From the NCBI GenBank assembly GCA_001430745.1, contig KQ482061.1, forward strand, positions 1,495,448 through 1,527,094: a stretch of DNA of 31,647 nt, read 5' to 3'. The notes below the pieces were generated by a model that made no database searches, was not told the origin of the DNA, and was given only the letters and a program-made list of their open reading frames with translations. The position numbers were made by a program, and so were the translations under genes. Source of the DNA: Auxenochlorella pyrenoidosa. Lineage: Eukaryota > Chlorophyta > Trebouxiophyceae > Chlorellales > Chlorellaceae. Of the stretch, positions 1-10,900 are shown one piece after another (position 1 is the stretch's first letter; each line of letters begins with the position of its first letter).

Positions 1-259
1 TCAGCAGTCACGTGCAGTTTGCACAGGGATGACTCATGGTGGATTCTCCGGCAGAAGTGGCGATGGGCACCTCTGCGTGCATAAGCATGAGTTGGGGAGC
101 TGGTTGAGTGCTGACAGTTGCAGATGGGACAATTCAGTCAGCCGGCATGCCCTGCCACCTGCAAGGCAGACCGAGCCACGTGCAGCTGCTTTCAATCTGT
201 GCATGCCCACATGGCAAGCATGCACGTGCCGGCCTGACCTGTGGGTCCCACCCATGCAG
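1..259 (+). other. Intron sequence upstream of the first visible beta-ureidopropionase exon
   Basis: These bases are read as intron of the gene that continues at 260, ending in the acceptor CAG at 257-259. The frame that joins the exon stays open upstream, but its translation shows nothing like the family's sequence before the EGNTGHP segment. The missing N-terminal exons should lie left of the window. I see no other feature here. Confidence 0.55.
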
Positions 260-1673
260 GAGGGGAACACGGGCCACCCGGTGTTTGAGACGGCGTTTGG
301 CAAGATTGGCGTCAACATCTGCTACGGCCGGTGAGCCTGGCAGGATAGGCAGGGGCTGTGGCTTGCAGCCCGCTGGGCGGCCCTCCAAGCATGCCTGCTT
401 GCTGTGCCAGGTGCTTTGCAGTCCCCAGCCTCACTAGGCGCTGCGAATTCCCAGGCCTGACGCACTGCTCCCCCACCCGGCAGGCACCACCCCATGAACT
501 GGCAGGGCTTTGGGCTGAACGGCGCCGAGGTGGGGGCAGGAGGTCGAGCCCGCCACGCCCTGCAGCTGGCTCTCCTCCCTTTCATGTGCTCATGTGCCCG
601 GCAACGGCGCTGCATAGTCGGCATGGTTTGGCTGTCCACACCCATGTCTCAGTGGCTACACAGGGAAACAGCGCTCGGTAACTGCTGTGTGGCAGAGCAC
701 ACGTCTCGAATGCTCCGCCCCCCCCCCCCCCCCCCCCTCCCCAGATTGTGTTCAACCCCTCGGCCACCGTGGGGGAGCTGAGCGAGCCGATGTGGCCCAT
801 CGAGGCGCGCAACGCGGCCATCGCAAACAGGTGGGCACCTGCGGGGGCGCGGCGGCGGGCGCGCACGTGGCGAGCCCGGCCTTGCGGCGACGCGGCAGGA
901 GCAGCGCCACATGGCTGCGACCCCCGCATGGGGCACCTGGCTGGAGGTGTCGACGTTCGCTGGCCCGTGTTCCTTGTTCACTCGTGCCCCCGGCTTCCTC
1001 CCTCCTCCCTTCCTCTCCCGTCCAGCTACTACGTGGGTGCCATCAACCGGGTGGGCACCGAGCACTTCCCCAATGCCTTCACCTCGGGGGACGGCAAGCC
1101 GGCGCACAAGGTGGGCGCAGACGTGGGGCCTACGTGGCGCGAAGCTGGGGGTGGCAACGCTGCTCACGCCCCGCAGTGCTGCACGCGCACGCCACTGGGC
1201 GTCACCCGCCTCTGGGCCCGGCCCCCCGCAGGACTTTGGCCACTTCTACGGCAGCAGCTACTTTGCGGCGCCCGACGCCAGCCGCACCCCCCCGCTGGCC
1301 CGGCACAAGGACGGGCTGCTGGTGGCCGACCTGGACCTCAACCTGTGCCAGCAGGCACGCCGCCGCCCGCAGCCGCGCTCAGGCCGCCGCGTGCGCATGC
1401 CGGCCGGCTTGCCCGTGTGCGCACAGCTGGCAAGCTAGCTCTGCCCGCAGCCGAGGCTTGCCAGGACACGTGCTGCAGCAGGGAGGCTGGTGCTAGCTTG
1501 GGCCTGAACTGGGGTTCACCACGCGCAGCGCCCCTCCCCCTGCCCGCCCCCCGCAGCTCAAGGACAAGTGGGGTTTCCGCATGACGGCGCGGTACGACAT
1601 GTACGCTGCGCAGCTGGAGGCGTACACCAGGCCCGACTACAAGCCGCAGGTCATCAAGGACCCCTCGCTCTAG
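260..1673 (+). CDS. PYD3: Beta-ureidopropionase (N-carbamoyl-beta-alanine amidohydrolase), 5' partial
   Basis: The enzyme hydrolyses N-carbamoyl-beta-alanine to beta-alanine, CO2 and ammonia, the last step of reductive uracil/thymine catabolism. Exons read as 260-330, 484-529, 745-830, 1026-1110, 1232-1354 and 1557-1673, all in phase. The spliced product runs from [11 protein letters not shown] through the nucleophile segment [14 protein letters not shown] (Cys of the nitrilase-superfamily Glu-Lys-Cys triad), then [32 protein letters not shown] and [10 protein letters not shown], and ends [10 protein letters not shown]. This is typical of eukaryotic beta-ureidopropionases along its length. 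The catalytic Glu and Lys would lie in exons left of the window. The last intron (1355-1556) starts with GC, not GT: only CAG|GCACGC keeps the conserved [12 protein letters not shown] junction. The intron before 745 has a 20-C acceptor tract. The gene symbol follows the Arabidopsis name. Confidence 0.93.
718..737 (+). repeat. Homopolymer of 20 C in a splice-acceptor tract
   Basis: Twenty consecutive C residues lie just before the TCCCCAG acceptor of the beta-ureidopropionase exon at 745. They serve as the polypyrimidine tract of that 3' splice site. The exact run length is prone to sequencing error. Confidence 0.9.
1355..1556 (+). other. Non-canonical GC-AG intron in beta-ureidopropionase
   Basis: The donor is CAG|GCACGC and the acceptor is CCCCGCAG. 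Both flanks are phase 0 and join DLNLCQQ to [13 protein letters not shown], an uninterrupted conserved stretch in this enzyme family. The nearest GT (in CCTGTGCCAG at 1345) is in the wrong phase for the acceptor. A GT donor further upstream would delete conserved residues. Confidence 0.85.
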
Positions 1674-2196
1674 GGCGGTGCGACGGCATGCTGGGAAGCA
1701 GCCAGGCACGCGGCCGATTTGGGGACAGCGGGCTGCGGAGTGCGGAAGCAGCAAAGAGCAGAGCTTTCAGCTTCCCGCTGTGCCTTGTATTCTATTTGTA
1801 AATTTACTGATGTATGTACGCATATTTCATCATCCAACCCTCTGTGAAACACCACCGATTGCCTACGCAAACACAACAGGCTTTGCTCGCTGGCCCGACT
1901 GCGTGGATTTGTCACATTTTAGCTGGATATTTACCTGGCAGGTTTATGGTGGCCTTGATGATTGAAGACCGAGCGTGTGGTTTTGTAATTCACTGCGTGC
2001 GGTCGCCAGGAGAAGACAGCGCCTTTCCCGCCCGCAGCGGGCGCAGCAGCAATGCCAGTTCTGGCTCTGCAGGCCTCGCTACACCGCCTTGCCCTTTGCT
2101 CTGCACCCCGATCACTTTGTGGACGCTGATCGCACGCCTGCAGCCCCTCTTGTCTCCCCCTGTTCAAACGATTCGCAGTCCCTCGCAGCGGCAGCC
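1674..2196 (+). other. 3' region of beta-ureidopropionase and 5' region of RPA3
   Basis: This is an intergenic stretch between two genes on the same strand. The first 130 bases are the likely 3' UTR with a TGTAA signal. A lower-GC part (about 1790-1990) follows, and then the GC-rich leader of RPA3. I see no clear TATA element and no coding exon. Confidence 0.6.
1797..1801 (+). promoter_or_regulatory. TGTAA poly(A) signal, beta-ureidopropionase
   Basis: TGTAA, the usual chlorophyte polyadenylation signal, lies 124 bases after the stop codon in a locally AT-rich stretch. Confidence 0.65.
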
Positions 2197-2937
2197 ATGT
2201 CCGCCGGCCTAGACATCACCGCACCCTGCCCACGGGTAAATGCGCAGCTGATGGGCGAGTTTGTCGGCAAGAAGGTCCGACTCGTGGGCCGCGTCGACGG
2301 TGTGGAGGGCAGCGCGCTGCGGTTGCGGACTTCCGACGACGGCACAGTGATGGTTAACCTGCAGGGAGTGGCGCCGCAGGTGAGGGGGAGCTGAGCACCG
2401 CCACAGCGCTGCCGCAGTTGCGACCAAGCCTCGCCTGTGCCTGTTGCTGCAATTTGTTATATTTGCGATCACTTTGTGTGTGCTGGTCAGGTTAGATGTT
2501 CAGGCATCTGTCATGGGCAGCACGTGAGGGTTTGGTGCCCCCCAACTGCCCACTTTGCGCCATCAGCCTTCAACCCTGCCCGCCGGGCTTCGCAACATTC
2601 CCGCTTGCTTCCCTGCTGCAGTGCCAGTTTGTTGAGGTGGAGGGCGTGGTGAACAGCCCCAACACCCTCACAGAGGAGAACACCTGCACCCTGACTGACA
2701 ACTTTGGTGAGCGGCAGGGCGGGGGCAGGAGGCAAATGGCATGGGCTGCAGGGTTGTTTCGAGCGCTCCTGAGTCGGTTCTCTCCCCAGGGCATGCTGCC
2801 TGAATCCCCAGCTGTGCTGCCTCGCCATCCATCCAGCCGTGCACTGCGCAACCCCTCCCCCGGCAGACCTCTCAAACTACAACGAGCTCTGCAAGCTGGC
2901 CAACAGCCCGCAGTACCGGCACATGTTCCTGCCCTGA
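2197..2937 (+). CDS. RPA3: Replication protein A 14-kDa subunit (RPA3)
   Basis: RPA3 is the smallest subunit of the heterotrimeric single-strand DNA-binding complex used in nuclear replication, repair and recombination; its OB fold is part of the trimerisation core. Three exons, 2197-2379, 2622-2706 and 2867-2937, give 112 residues, close to the 105-121 usual for the family. The product starts MSAGLDITAPCPRVNAQLMG. It has the OB-fold strands FVGKKVRLVGRV, ALRLRTSDDGTVMV and FVEVEGVV, and the signature C-terminal helix DLSNYNELCKLAN. The start is the first in-frame ATG, with GCAGCC before it. Donors are gtgagg and gtgagc. It is convergent with the unknown gene at 3113. The family assignment rests on the whole-length pattern. 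Confidence 0.92.
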
Positions 2938-3003
2938 TGACAGGCAGGGCGGGGCCGCCCCGCAGCAGTTTTCGGCTTGCACGCTGGCGGGGCCACGCAC
3001 CCA

Positions 3004-3008
3004 TGTAA
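3004..3008 (+). promoter_or_regulatory. TGTAA poly(A) signal, RPA3
   Basis: TGTAA lies 66 bases after the RPA3 stop codon, in the 175-bp gap between RPA3 and the convergent gene whose stop is at 3113. Confidence 0.65.
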
Positions 3009-3112
3009 CATAATGTACCTCATGAAATCGGGGATGTAGGCGAGGGTCAGCAAGACGCGTGGAAGAGAGACACCGGGTGTTCAGCAGGGAGGGGCGGGGG
3101 GGCCAGCTGCAA

Positions 3113-4487
3113 TCATGTTGACCGTCCCCCCTCTGGTGGCGGTTGGGTAGGCTGCCCCGCGCCGTCTTGCTGCCGCCCTCCTGGCGAGGGGTCTGAGGGT
3201 GGTGCTGCCGCTGTACCTGGATGGGCGGGGGGTTCTAGGGGGCCCAGTGCCTGTGCTGCTGCCTGAGCTGGTTGTGTGCTGCTGCTCAAGGCCGCTGCTG
3301 CTGCTCCTGCTGCTTCTGCCCCTGCCTGCGGCCTTGACGCGGAAGCAGGTGCTGCTGCCGTCTGCTCCCAATCTGCTGATGCAGCCTGGTGGTCAGCTTG
3401 GGCAGAGCCTGGCGCTGCCCCGGCCGCTGCTGGCCCCGCGCCCGCCTGCACGCTGGCGGCGTGCTGCGCGCCTGCGTCTGCTCCCGAGTTGCCGTCCCCG
3501 CCACCGCGCTGCTCTGCCGCCGCCTGCGCCGCCGCCATCTCATGGGCCACGTCCGGGGGCACCTCTGGCGCCATGGCCTGCCTGAAGCCCTGCTGGTAGC
3601 CCTGGATGAACTGCTGCACGGCGTCGCGGTACGCCCGCGCCCGCGTCTGGTACAGGCCCGCCAAAAATGGCTTGAGCGCCTGCCCGCCGCCCTTGGCTGC
3701 TGCGACTGCGGGTTAGGAACGCAGGGTCGGAGCGGGAGGGGGGGGGACAGCGAGGCATGGCAGGTGGGAAAAGAGCAGGCCAGCGATGCGCACACATACT
3801 GGGCGCTTGTGGGCCCAGCAGCGGCAGCTGCTCACCAAAGGAGAGGAAGGAACGCATGCCCGCCGCCGCTGTTGGGCAACCCTTCCCAGCCTCTGCAGAA
3901 CCTCGCGTGCACCGCCCGCCTGGCAGGTAGCAGCAGCGCCTTTTGAAGCAGGCGGATGCAGGCAGCTCACCAAACTCTTCCGACAGGGTGGGCCCCTCCT
4001 CAGGCGGCGACGCGCCTGCTGCCGAGCTGCTGCCGCCCTCTGCGTCGGCCGGCGCCTCGCCGCGCGCCGCCGCCGCCCGCTCTGCCCGCTCCCGCGCCAC
4101 CTTGCGCGGGTTCCAGGTGTCCACGTATCGCCGGCAGGCCCGCAGGAACACCTGCAGGCAGGGGCCCGAGATGCAAAGCCGCCAGTTGGGCAGGTGAGGG
4201 CCCTTTCCAAGAGGCCAGCAGCAGATGCTCCAGTTCTGCTATGAGCTGCTGCTCTTGTTTCCTATGCTCTGCTGGCTACTGCGCAGCTGCAAACCTGCAC
4301 ACCATCGTCAGCAGAGCCCCCCTTCTCCGGCGCTCACTGCAATGTAGTCGCGATGCTGCTTGGCCTCGTGCACGTAGCCCGGCGGGTTGGGCAGCGAGCT
4401 GGGGAAGATTATTTCTGGCAGATCGTAACGAAGGTAGTCACGCATAGCACGCGCAATGGCGCGCCCCTGCCGCAGCTGCTTGGCCAT
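3113..4487 (-). CDS. Conserved-looking protein of unknown function, low-complexity C-terminus
   Basis: I do not recognise the family. Four phase-consistent exons on the minus strand (4487-4338, 4151-3971, 3868-3836, 3705-3113) give 318 residues. The N-terminal half looks constrained: MAKQLRQGRAIARAMRDYL, then YDLPEIIFPSSLPNPPGY, then ACRRYVDTWNPRKVA. After exon 3 it reads GGGQALKPFLAGLYQTRARA and then AVQQFIQGYQQGFRQAM, which suggests amphipathic helices. From about residue 180 onward it is Ala/Gln/Pro-rich and probably disordered. There is no signal peptide or membrane segment. The third exon is only 33 bases, supported by a CAACAG acceptor, a gtgagc donor and phase on both sides. The start is the ATG before the first conserved-looking residues; the frame stays open upstream without a convincing extension. 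It is divergent from NOL6. Confidence 0.72.
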
Positions 4488-4932
4488 AAGGACCGAGCAG
4501 CAGTGGCGGCAGGGCGGCGGCGGCGGCGGCGACAGTAGCCTGAGCCTGAGGGAGTGATGACTCGTCACTGCCACGATATCTCGACTTGACAAATGCTTGC
4601 GAAAGAGACACAGAGAGCGCGCGCTCAGGCACAGAAGCCAAATTTGGGCCCCCTTTGGGCGATCGGTAGATTTCTGCACAGCCTGTGTGACGTGCAGATC
4701 GCGTAGCATGCGGAGCCGGCGGCAGACGCTCTGTCGCTCCTGCCTTCCACCTGGTGGCTGCATGGGGTTTTGGAAGCTTGGGGACTGTCGCACGCTTACA
4801 CCATATTAATCAGTTGCTGTATAGTCTCGATTGGCCATCAGCATAAACAGGCAGGCCTTGCGCCCTCCATGCATGGTCCAAGCTCTTCCTGCACACTCTT
4901 CCCGACGACCTGAGACCCTCAACCCCCCAGCA
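4488..4932. promoter_or_regulatory. Shared upstream region of the unknown gene and NOL6
   Basis: This is 445 bp between two divergently transcribed start codons, so both promoters must lie here. It is less GC-rich than the flanking exons. I find no good TATA box. No coding exon is evident; the frames open here are not convincing as protein. Confidence 0.55.
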
Positions 4933-7900
4933 ATGTCTTCAGACGGCTCTGATGAAGAGTTCCTAAGCGGGGAGGATAGTGGCAGCGAGGCCACCAGCGA
5001 CTTTGGCGGCTCCGACAGCGGAGGCAGTGACAGCGAGGATGAGGGCCCCCTGCAGCGTGCCCCAGCGGCAAAAAGGCGGCGTTTCGAGGACCTGGAGGGG
5101 CTGGAGCTTGTGACGGCAGGCCACGCCGCCGCTGCCACTGCCGCCGCCGCTGCCCGTGCTTCCGACATCGACGGCAGCGAGGAGGCAGAGGCTTCCCTGC
5201 TGCAGCTGGAGGTCACAGAGCTGCTGCGGGATGCCCGGCCCGATGCCAGCCTGGAGGCGGGCCTGCTGGAGGTGCTGGCTCGTCTCGCGGCGCTGCTCCG
5301 CGCGCTCCCCGAGGCCCAGGTGGCGCCCGCCGAGGCCGCCGCCATGTCGGGCTTCCTGTCTGACCTGGCCTTTGCCCCCGTGGTGAGCCTGCGCCTCGGC
5401 CCGGCTGGCTGGATGGCTTGCAGGGTGACAGAGGTGCTTGCCAGCAGCCTGCTTCTTTGCCGCTGCCGCTGAGCGCAGGCAACCCTGCGCAGTCACGCCG
5501 CCGGCTCTGCCTCTGCGTCCCCCTGCAGCGCCCCTTTGTGTTCCGCCCGCCCGCGCGCGTTGTGGCTGTGGGCAGCTTTGCGCTGCGCGCTGCACTGGCG
5601 CCTGCGCCCACCGTGGACCTTGCACTGCTCATGCCCGCCGCCTGCTTTGACAACAAGGACCAGCTCAACCACCGGTGGGTGGGGACCAGCTGGGGAGGTC
5701 GATAAATGGGCGGCCTGCCGGGGGAGCCAATTACGGTGCGCAATCCTTGGGCAGGAGCTTTGGCATGGCAGCCGCGCGGCAGCGCGCCCGCCCTTTCAGC
5801 GCCCGAGCGCCAGCCCACCGCGTCCCCGCGTCCCCGCCCCCTGCACCCTGCGCAGGTACCACGCCAAGCGCGCGCTCTACCTGGCCCATCTGGCGGCCGC
5901 GCTGCGCCAGCACCCAGAGCTGGGCAGCCTGAGCTGGGAGTGCCTGGCAGACGACCCGCGCCGCCCGGTGCTGGCGCTGCAGCTGCCGCCGGGGGTCTCC
6001 CCTGCGGGCTTCCGCGTGCGCCTCCTCCCCGCAGCGCCGCTGGAGCTGTGCCCGCTGCACCGGCTGGGGCCCGGCCGCAACAACCTGCGCTCCGCGGTGG
6101 CGGCACCGCCCAAGCCGGCGCCACAGCCGGCGCCGCAGCAGCCCGAGGCGGCAGCGGCGGCGAGCAAGGCGGGCGGCAGGCACGGCCGGAAGCGTGGCAA
6201 GCTTGACAAGCAGCAGGCCGCCGCGCAGCAGAAGCAGCAGCAAGCAGCCGCGGCAGCGGCGGCGGCGGCAGCAGCGGCGGCAGCGCAGGAGCAGGAGCCC
6301 CAGCTGCTCCCCACACCGCACTACAACGCCTCGGTGCTGCAGGTGCGCGCACATGCCTGCTTTGCTGTGGCAGCGGCTTCTCCATGCTGCCTGTGTGCAG
6401 GAGTGAGGCCCTGCCTGTGCTGCGTGCACGCTCTGCATGGGTTGCCGGGCCACGGGCAAGGACGAGACCCGAATGCGCACTGTCACTCCTGGCTGACTGC
6501 CATGATGCACTCACATTCTGATTGGGTAATTCTGAGCCCACCCGCCCCCCCGCCGCCACCCGCATGCTGCCTCCCACCCTCAGCCCGCTGGGGCCAGCCC
6601 TCTCTCATGCTGGAGCTGCCCGCCTGGCCAGCCTCGCTGCACACCCGCCTCCCCCCGGCACCCCGCCTGGCACCGCAGGACATGATGATGCTGCCGCTGG
6701 CAGAGGCGTGCCGCGGCGCCGCGGCGCGCTGCCCCCAGTTCTGCGACGCGGCCGCGCTGCTGCGGGTGTGGGCGCGGCAGCAGCAGCTGAGCGCGGGCGC
6801 GGACGCGCTGTCGGGCTGCCTGCTGACCCTGCTGCTGGCGCACCTGGTGGAGGGGGGGCAGGCGGTGGAGGGGGGGGGGAAGGGGGGACGTGGGGCAGCC
6901 CGGCTGCCGTGCTTGGGACAAGCCCTGGGTTGCTGCCTGCCATCTGCAGCTCATCTGCCCCTCTTGCAGCGTTCCACCCTGTTGTCATTTGTCGTGTGCC
7001 TGCCCGCCTGCATGCATGCATGCATGCCCGCCCGCCCGCCCGCCTACCTGCACTCGCCTGCGGCTCAGCTTGTGGGGCAAGGACGAATTCAGAATGCGCA
7101 AAGATAATCTGATCCAAACCGTGATCCGACTCCTTTTCTGATTGGGTAATTCTGAGCCCCCCATGCCGCCCCCATGCTGTGCCGTTTTATGTTGCATGGT
7201 GATGCCGTCTCCGGCCTTGTGGTCTCACCCGATTTGCCCACCCCCTCGCCTGGCACCCCCTGCCGCAGGGCGCCGCCATGCCGCCCATGTACCTCTTCCG
7301 CTCGGTGCTGGTGGCGCTGTCCAGCCCCAAGACCTTCAGCGGGGGCCTCTTCATGCAGCGCCGCACCCCCGGCAGCGGCGGCAGCGGCGGCGACGCCTCG
7401 CCCCCCGACAGCAAGGCGTGGCGCAGGGCGCACGAGGTTGTGTTTGTCGACCCCTCTGGCTGGCTCAACCTGGCGGCGGGGGTGTCCAGGGCGGCGCTGG
7501 CGCAGGCGCGCGCGTGCGCGGCCCGCAGCCTGCAGCTGCTCAGCGCGGGCAGCCCCGAGGCGTTTGATGCCGTGTTCCTGGCGCGCAGCAGGCAGGCCGC
7601 GCTGTGCGACTACTGGTTCCACGTGCGGGCGCCAGACGCGGAGCCGGCGGCGGCGCCGGCCGGGGACGGTGACAGCGCCAGCGGCGGCCAGCTGCTGCAG
7701 GACCAGCCTGCTTGGCGGTGAGCCCTCCTGTCAGCGCTGTCCCCTGCCCGCCTGTCAGCTCCAAGCCTCCAATGCCTCTTGTGACCCCGCGTCCCTGCGC
7801 CCTGCTGCCCTGGGGCGGACGTTCATCCACCACTCGTGCACCTCACCGCCACCCCTCACCCCACCCCACCCCACCCCACCCCCGGGCGCCCAGGTCTCTG

Positions 7901-10900
7901 GAGCAGCGGGTGGAGGCGCTGGCCACCAAGGCGCTCGGCACCCGCGCCCGCCTGGTGCGCGCCTTCCGCCGCGGCATCCCGGCCGCCTGCCTGGGTGGCA
8001 CGGCGCCACTGAAGAAGGGAGCGCCGCGGCCGCAGCAGCAGCACGTGCTGCTGGGAGTGCAGGTGGGAACGTGAGGGCATGCATTGCCGGCGCGCCTTTG
8101 CAAGTGCTCCAAGGCGTAAATTTCATTGTATGCATGCGCCTGCACGAGTGCACACCTGGATGGCTGCGCCACCTGCCGAAGCGTGCTTAAAGCGTCGGTG
8201 ATGCTCAACACAATTGGTGAATTCTACTGAACCCAACCATGAGGTCAACTCTTTTCTGCTAAACCCTGAGACGCGCCGCATCTGCATCTGGCTTGCACAC
8301 GCCTCCATGGCCTGCCTGGAGCGTCCCCTTGCTTTATTTGCTTAAGTGGTCCCATGAGGCGCATCCGTGATGCTCAACACAATTGGTGAATTCTCCCGAG
8401 CCCTGCCGTGAGGCAAACCTTCTTCTGCAACACCCTGAGATGCGCCCCCCACCCTGCACCCCACACATGCCCTGCCGGCCCGGCTATGGCTTGTCCCTCG
8501 ACGCAGGCTGTGCCATTGCATGCCCCGCCACCACGGGTCACTCTTTCCTGCCAGGGCATGATCTTCGCACCCACCCGCGCACCCCACCCCACCCCACCTC
8601 TGGCAGGTGGACCCCACCGCCGCGCTGCGCACGCTGGACCAGGGCCCGCCGGCCGACCAGGCCGACGCTGCGCGCGCCTTCCGCGCCTTTTGGGGCGCCA
8701 AGGCCGAGCTGCGTCGCTTCCAGGACGGCGCCATCACCGAGGCGGTGGTGTGGGAGGAGGGCGGCCCGGCGGGGCGGCACCTCATCTTGGACAGGTGGGG
8801 CGGGGGGTTGGGGGGTTGGGCAGGGGCCCCAGGGAGAGGGGAGCTTGATGCCCACCACAGCTTGTTCGAGGCCCAGCAAGCCTGGCGCACGCCCAGGGGG
8901 GTTGCAGCAAGGCCAGCTGATGACCACATCCCCCCACTCCACCTCCGCATTCCTTGTGCCTTGCCCCCCCGCAGCATCGTGAGCTACATCCTGCAGCGGC
9001 ACCTGCCCACGGGCTGCACCGTCGCCTGCCACGCCGGCGCGCTGGATGCCGCGCTGCGCCGCAGGCACAGCAGCCTGGATGCCGACGCGCTGGCGGCGCG
9101 GCTCTGCGAGGGAGCAGCAGAGCGGCTGGGGTGAGGCGCCTTTCCCCGCCCTCCCCCGTCACCTCGCCCGGCTGCGCTGGCTGGGTCCCGCTGCTCCCCG
9201 CCACAGGGAGTACACGCAGCACTGCCCACCTGTGCTCACCATCCTCCTGCCGCCTCCCACCCGCCCGCAGGAAGCGGCTGCGCAGCCTGGCCGCCGACTC
9301 GCTGCCTCTGCGCGTCGTGTCGGTGCAGCCGCTGGCCCCGGTGCTGCGCCACGCTGCCGCCTTCCCGCCGCTGCCGCACCTGCTGGCGGGCGCGCCGCGC
9401 GACGCGCTGGCCTCTGACCACGTGGCTCGCTGCCTGCAGCCGGTGGAGCTGCTGTGCCAGCTGGAGGGCTCAGGTGGGGGGCAAGGAGCCTGCGGGGGGG
9501 TGGAGGGCCGCGCAGGGCTGGCCGGACGGGCGCCCCTCCCCAGGGCGGCTCTTCGAACCGGAGTCTCTCAGTGATTGAGCCGGCGCTGGCAGACCTAGCT
9601 GGGTTCTGCTGCACCGCCAGCTCAATGCCTGTGCCCGTGGGCTGCCATGCGCTCCCGCCCCCCCCTCCCCCGCAGGCAAGTGGCCCGACCAGCCTGAGGC
9701 CTTCCAGAAGATGAAGGCGGCGGTGGGCTGCCAGCTGGCCCAGCTGCTGCACCAGACGCTGGGCATGGACGCGCAGGTGGGCGCACGCGGCTGCTTAGAG
9801 AGTGGCGGGAGTGGGTGTGTCCACCCTAGAGGCAGGGGTCACTAGGGCTCTGCCTGCCTCCATCTGCAGCCTCTACAGAGGCGGACGCCTCGCTCTCGCC
9901 TGTCTCCGACCTTCCTCCTGCCTCGCTCTTGCCTGCCTCCCACCTTCCTCCTGCCCCTTTCCTCCCTTCCTTTCTCCCCGGCCAGGCGAGCGAGGATTAC
10001 GTGGACGTCCTCACAGACGGGTTTGCCTTCCGCCTGCTGCTCGCCACGGAGCGCGACGCGGCGATGCAGCAAAAGGCGCTGCAGCTGAGTGAGTAGGCCT
10101 TGGCCGCAAGACGGCCTGTGCTATGTTGGCTTGTAGCTGTTCAGCAGCTATAACAGCGGCAAGCCTGCCCTCCCATTGATAAAAGTGCCTCGTCCAGTGG
10201 CTGTGCAGGCGGCGAGGCGCGTGTGCCTGCCGAGGAGGACATGCCGCTGCGCACCTGGCACCAGGGCGCCATCTCGGGTGCGCCTGCCCGCCCGCCCGCC
10301 TGCTGGCACTGGCTGAAAGCTCAGAACCCGCCATCTCGCCAAGCCTGCCTGTCATGAGATCAGTCCCTGCACTTAAATGAACACCTATTGCAGGTGGTGC
10401 TGCCCTGTGCCCTTTTCCAAATGTTTAGTGCGCCACCATCGCCCTGGCCCGGCCTGCAGGCATCGCGGGCGAGAACCCCGCGTTTGAGCCCGCCGTGCGG
10501 CTGGCCAAGCGGTGGGTGGGCGCGCACCTGCTGAGCCCGCACCTTGGAGAGGAGGTGGTGGAGCTTCTCATGGCGCACTGCTTTGCCAGCAGCGGGGGAA
10601 GCAGCAGCAGCAGCAGCGGCTCGGCAGCAGGCAGCGGCCGGCCGGCGGCGTCGGCTGCGCCCGCCCCGGGCTCCCGCCTCTCCGGCCTGCTGCGCTTCCT
10701 CCACCTGCTGGCAGAGCACCCCTGGCGGGTGCAGCCGCTGATTGTGGACCCCGATGGCGAGCTCAGCGCGGCGCAGCGTGACGCCATCGTGCGCCAGCAT
10801 GGCGCGGCACGCGCTGCAGGCGGCGCGCCCGCCGCGCTGTGCTTGCCCACGCCGCGCGACCACAGCGGGGCTGCCTGGACTGCAGGCCGGCCCAGCGCGC

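Noticed and set aside
5727..5745. Possible fifth copy of the intronic repeat in NOL6 intron 2 (reverse orientation)
   Set aside because: Only a few bases around GTAATTGGCTCCC resemble the core; too short to support.
5213..6577. 454-codon open frame on the minus strand across NOL6 exons 1-3
   Set aside because: It is antisense to well-supported NOL6 exons and crosses their introns; composition is that of a shadow frame.
10311..10338. CTCAGAACCCGCC in NOL6 intron 12 as another repeat copy
   Set aside because: The match to the repeat end is under 12 bases and lacks the rest of the element.
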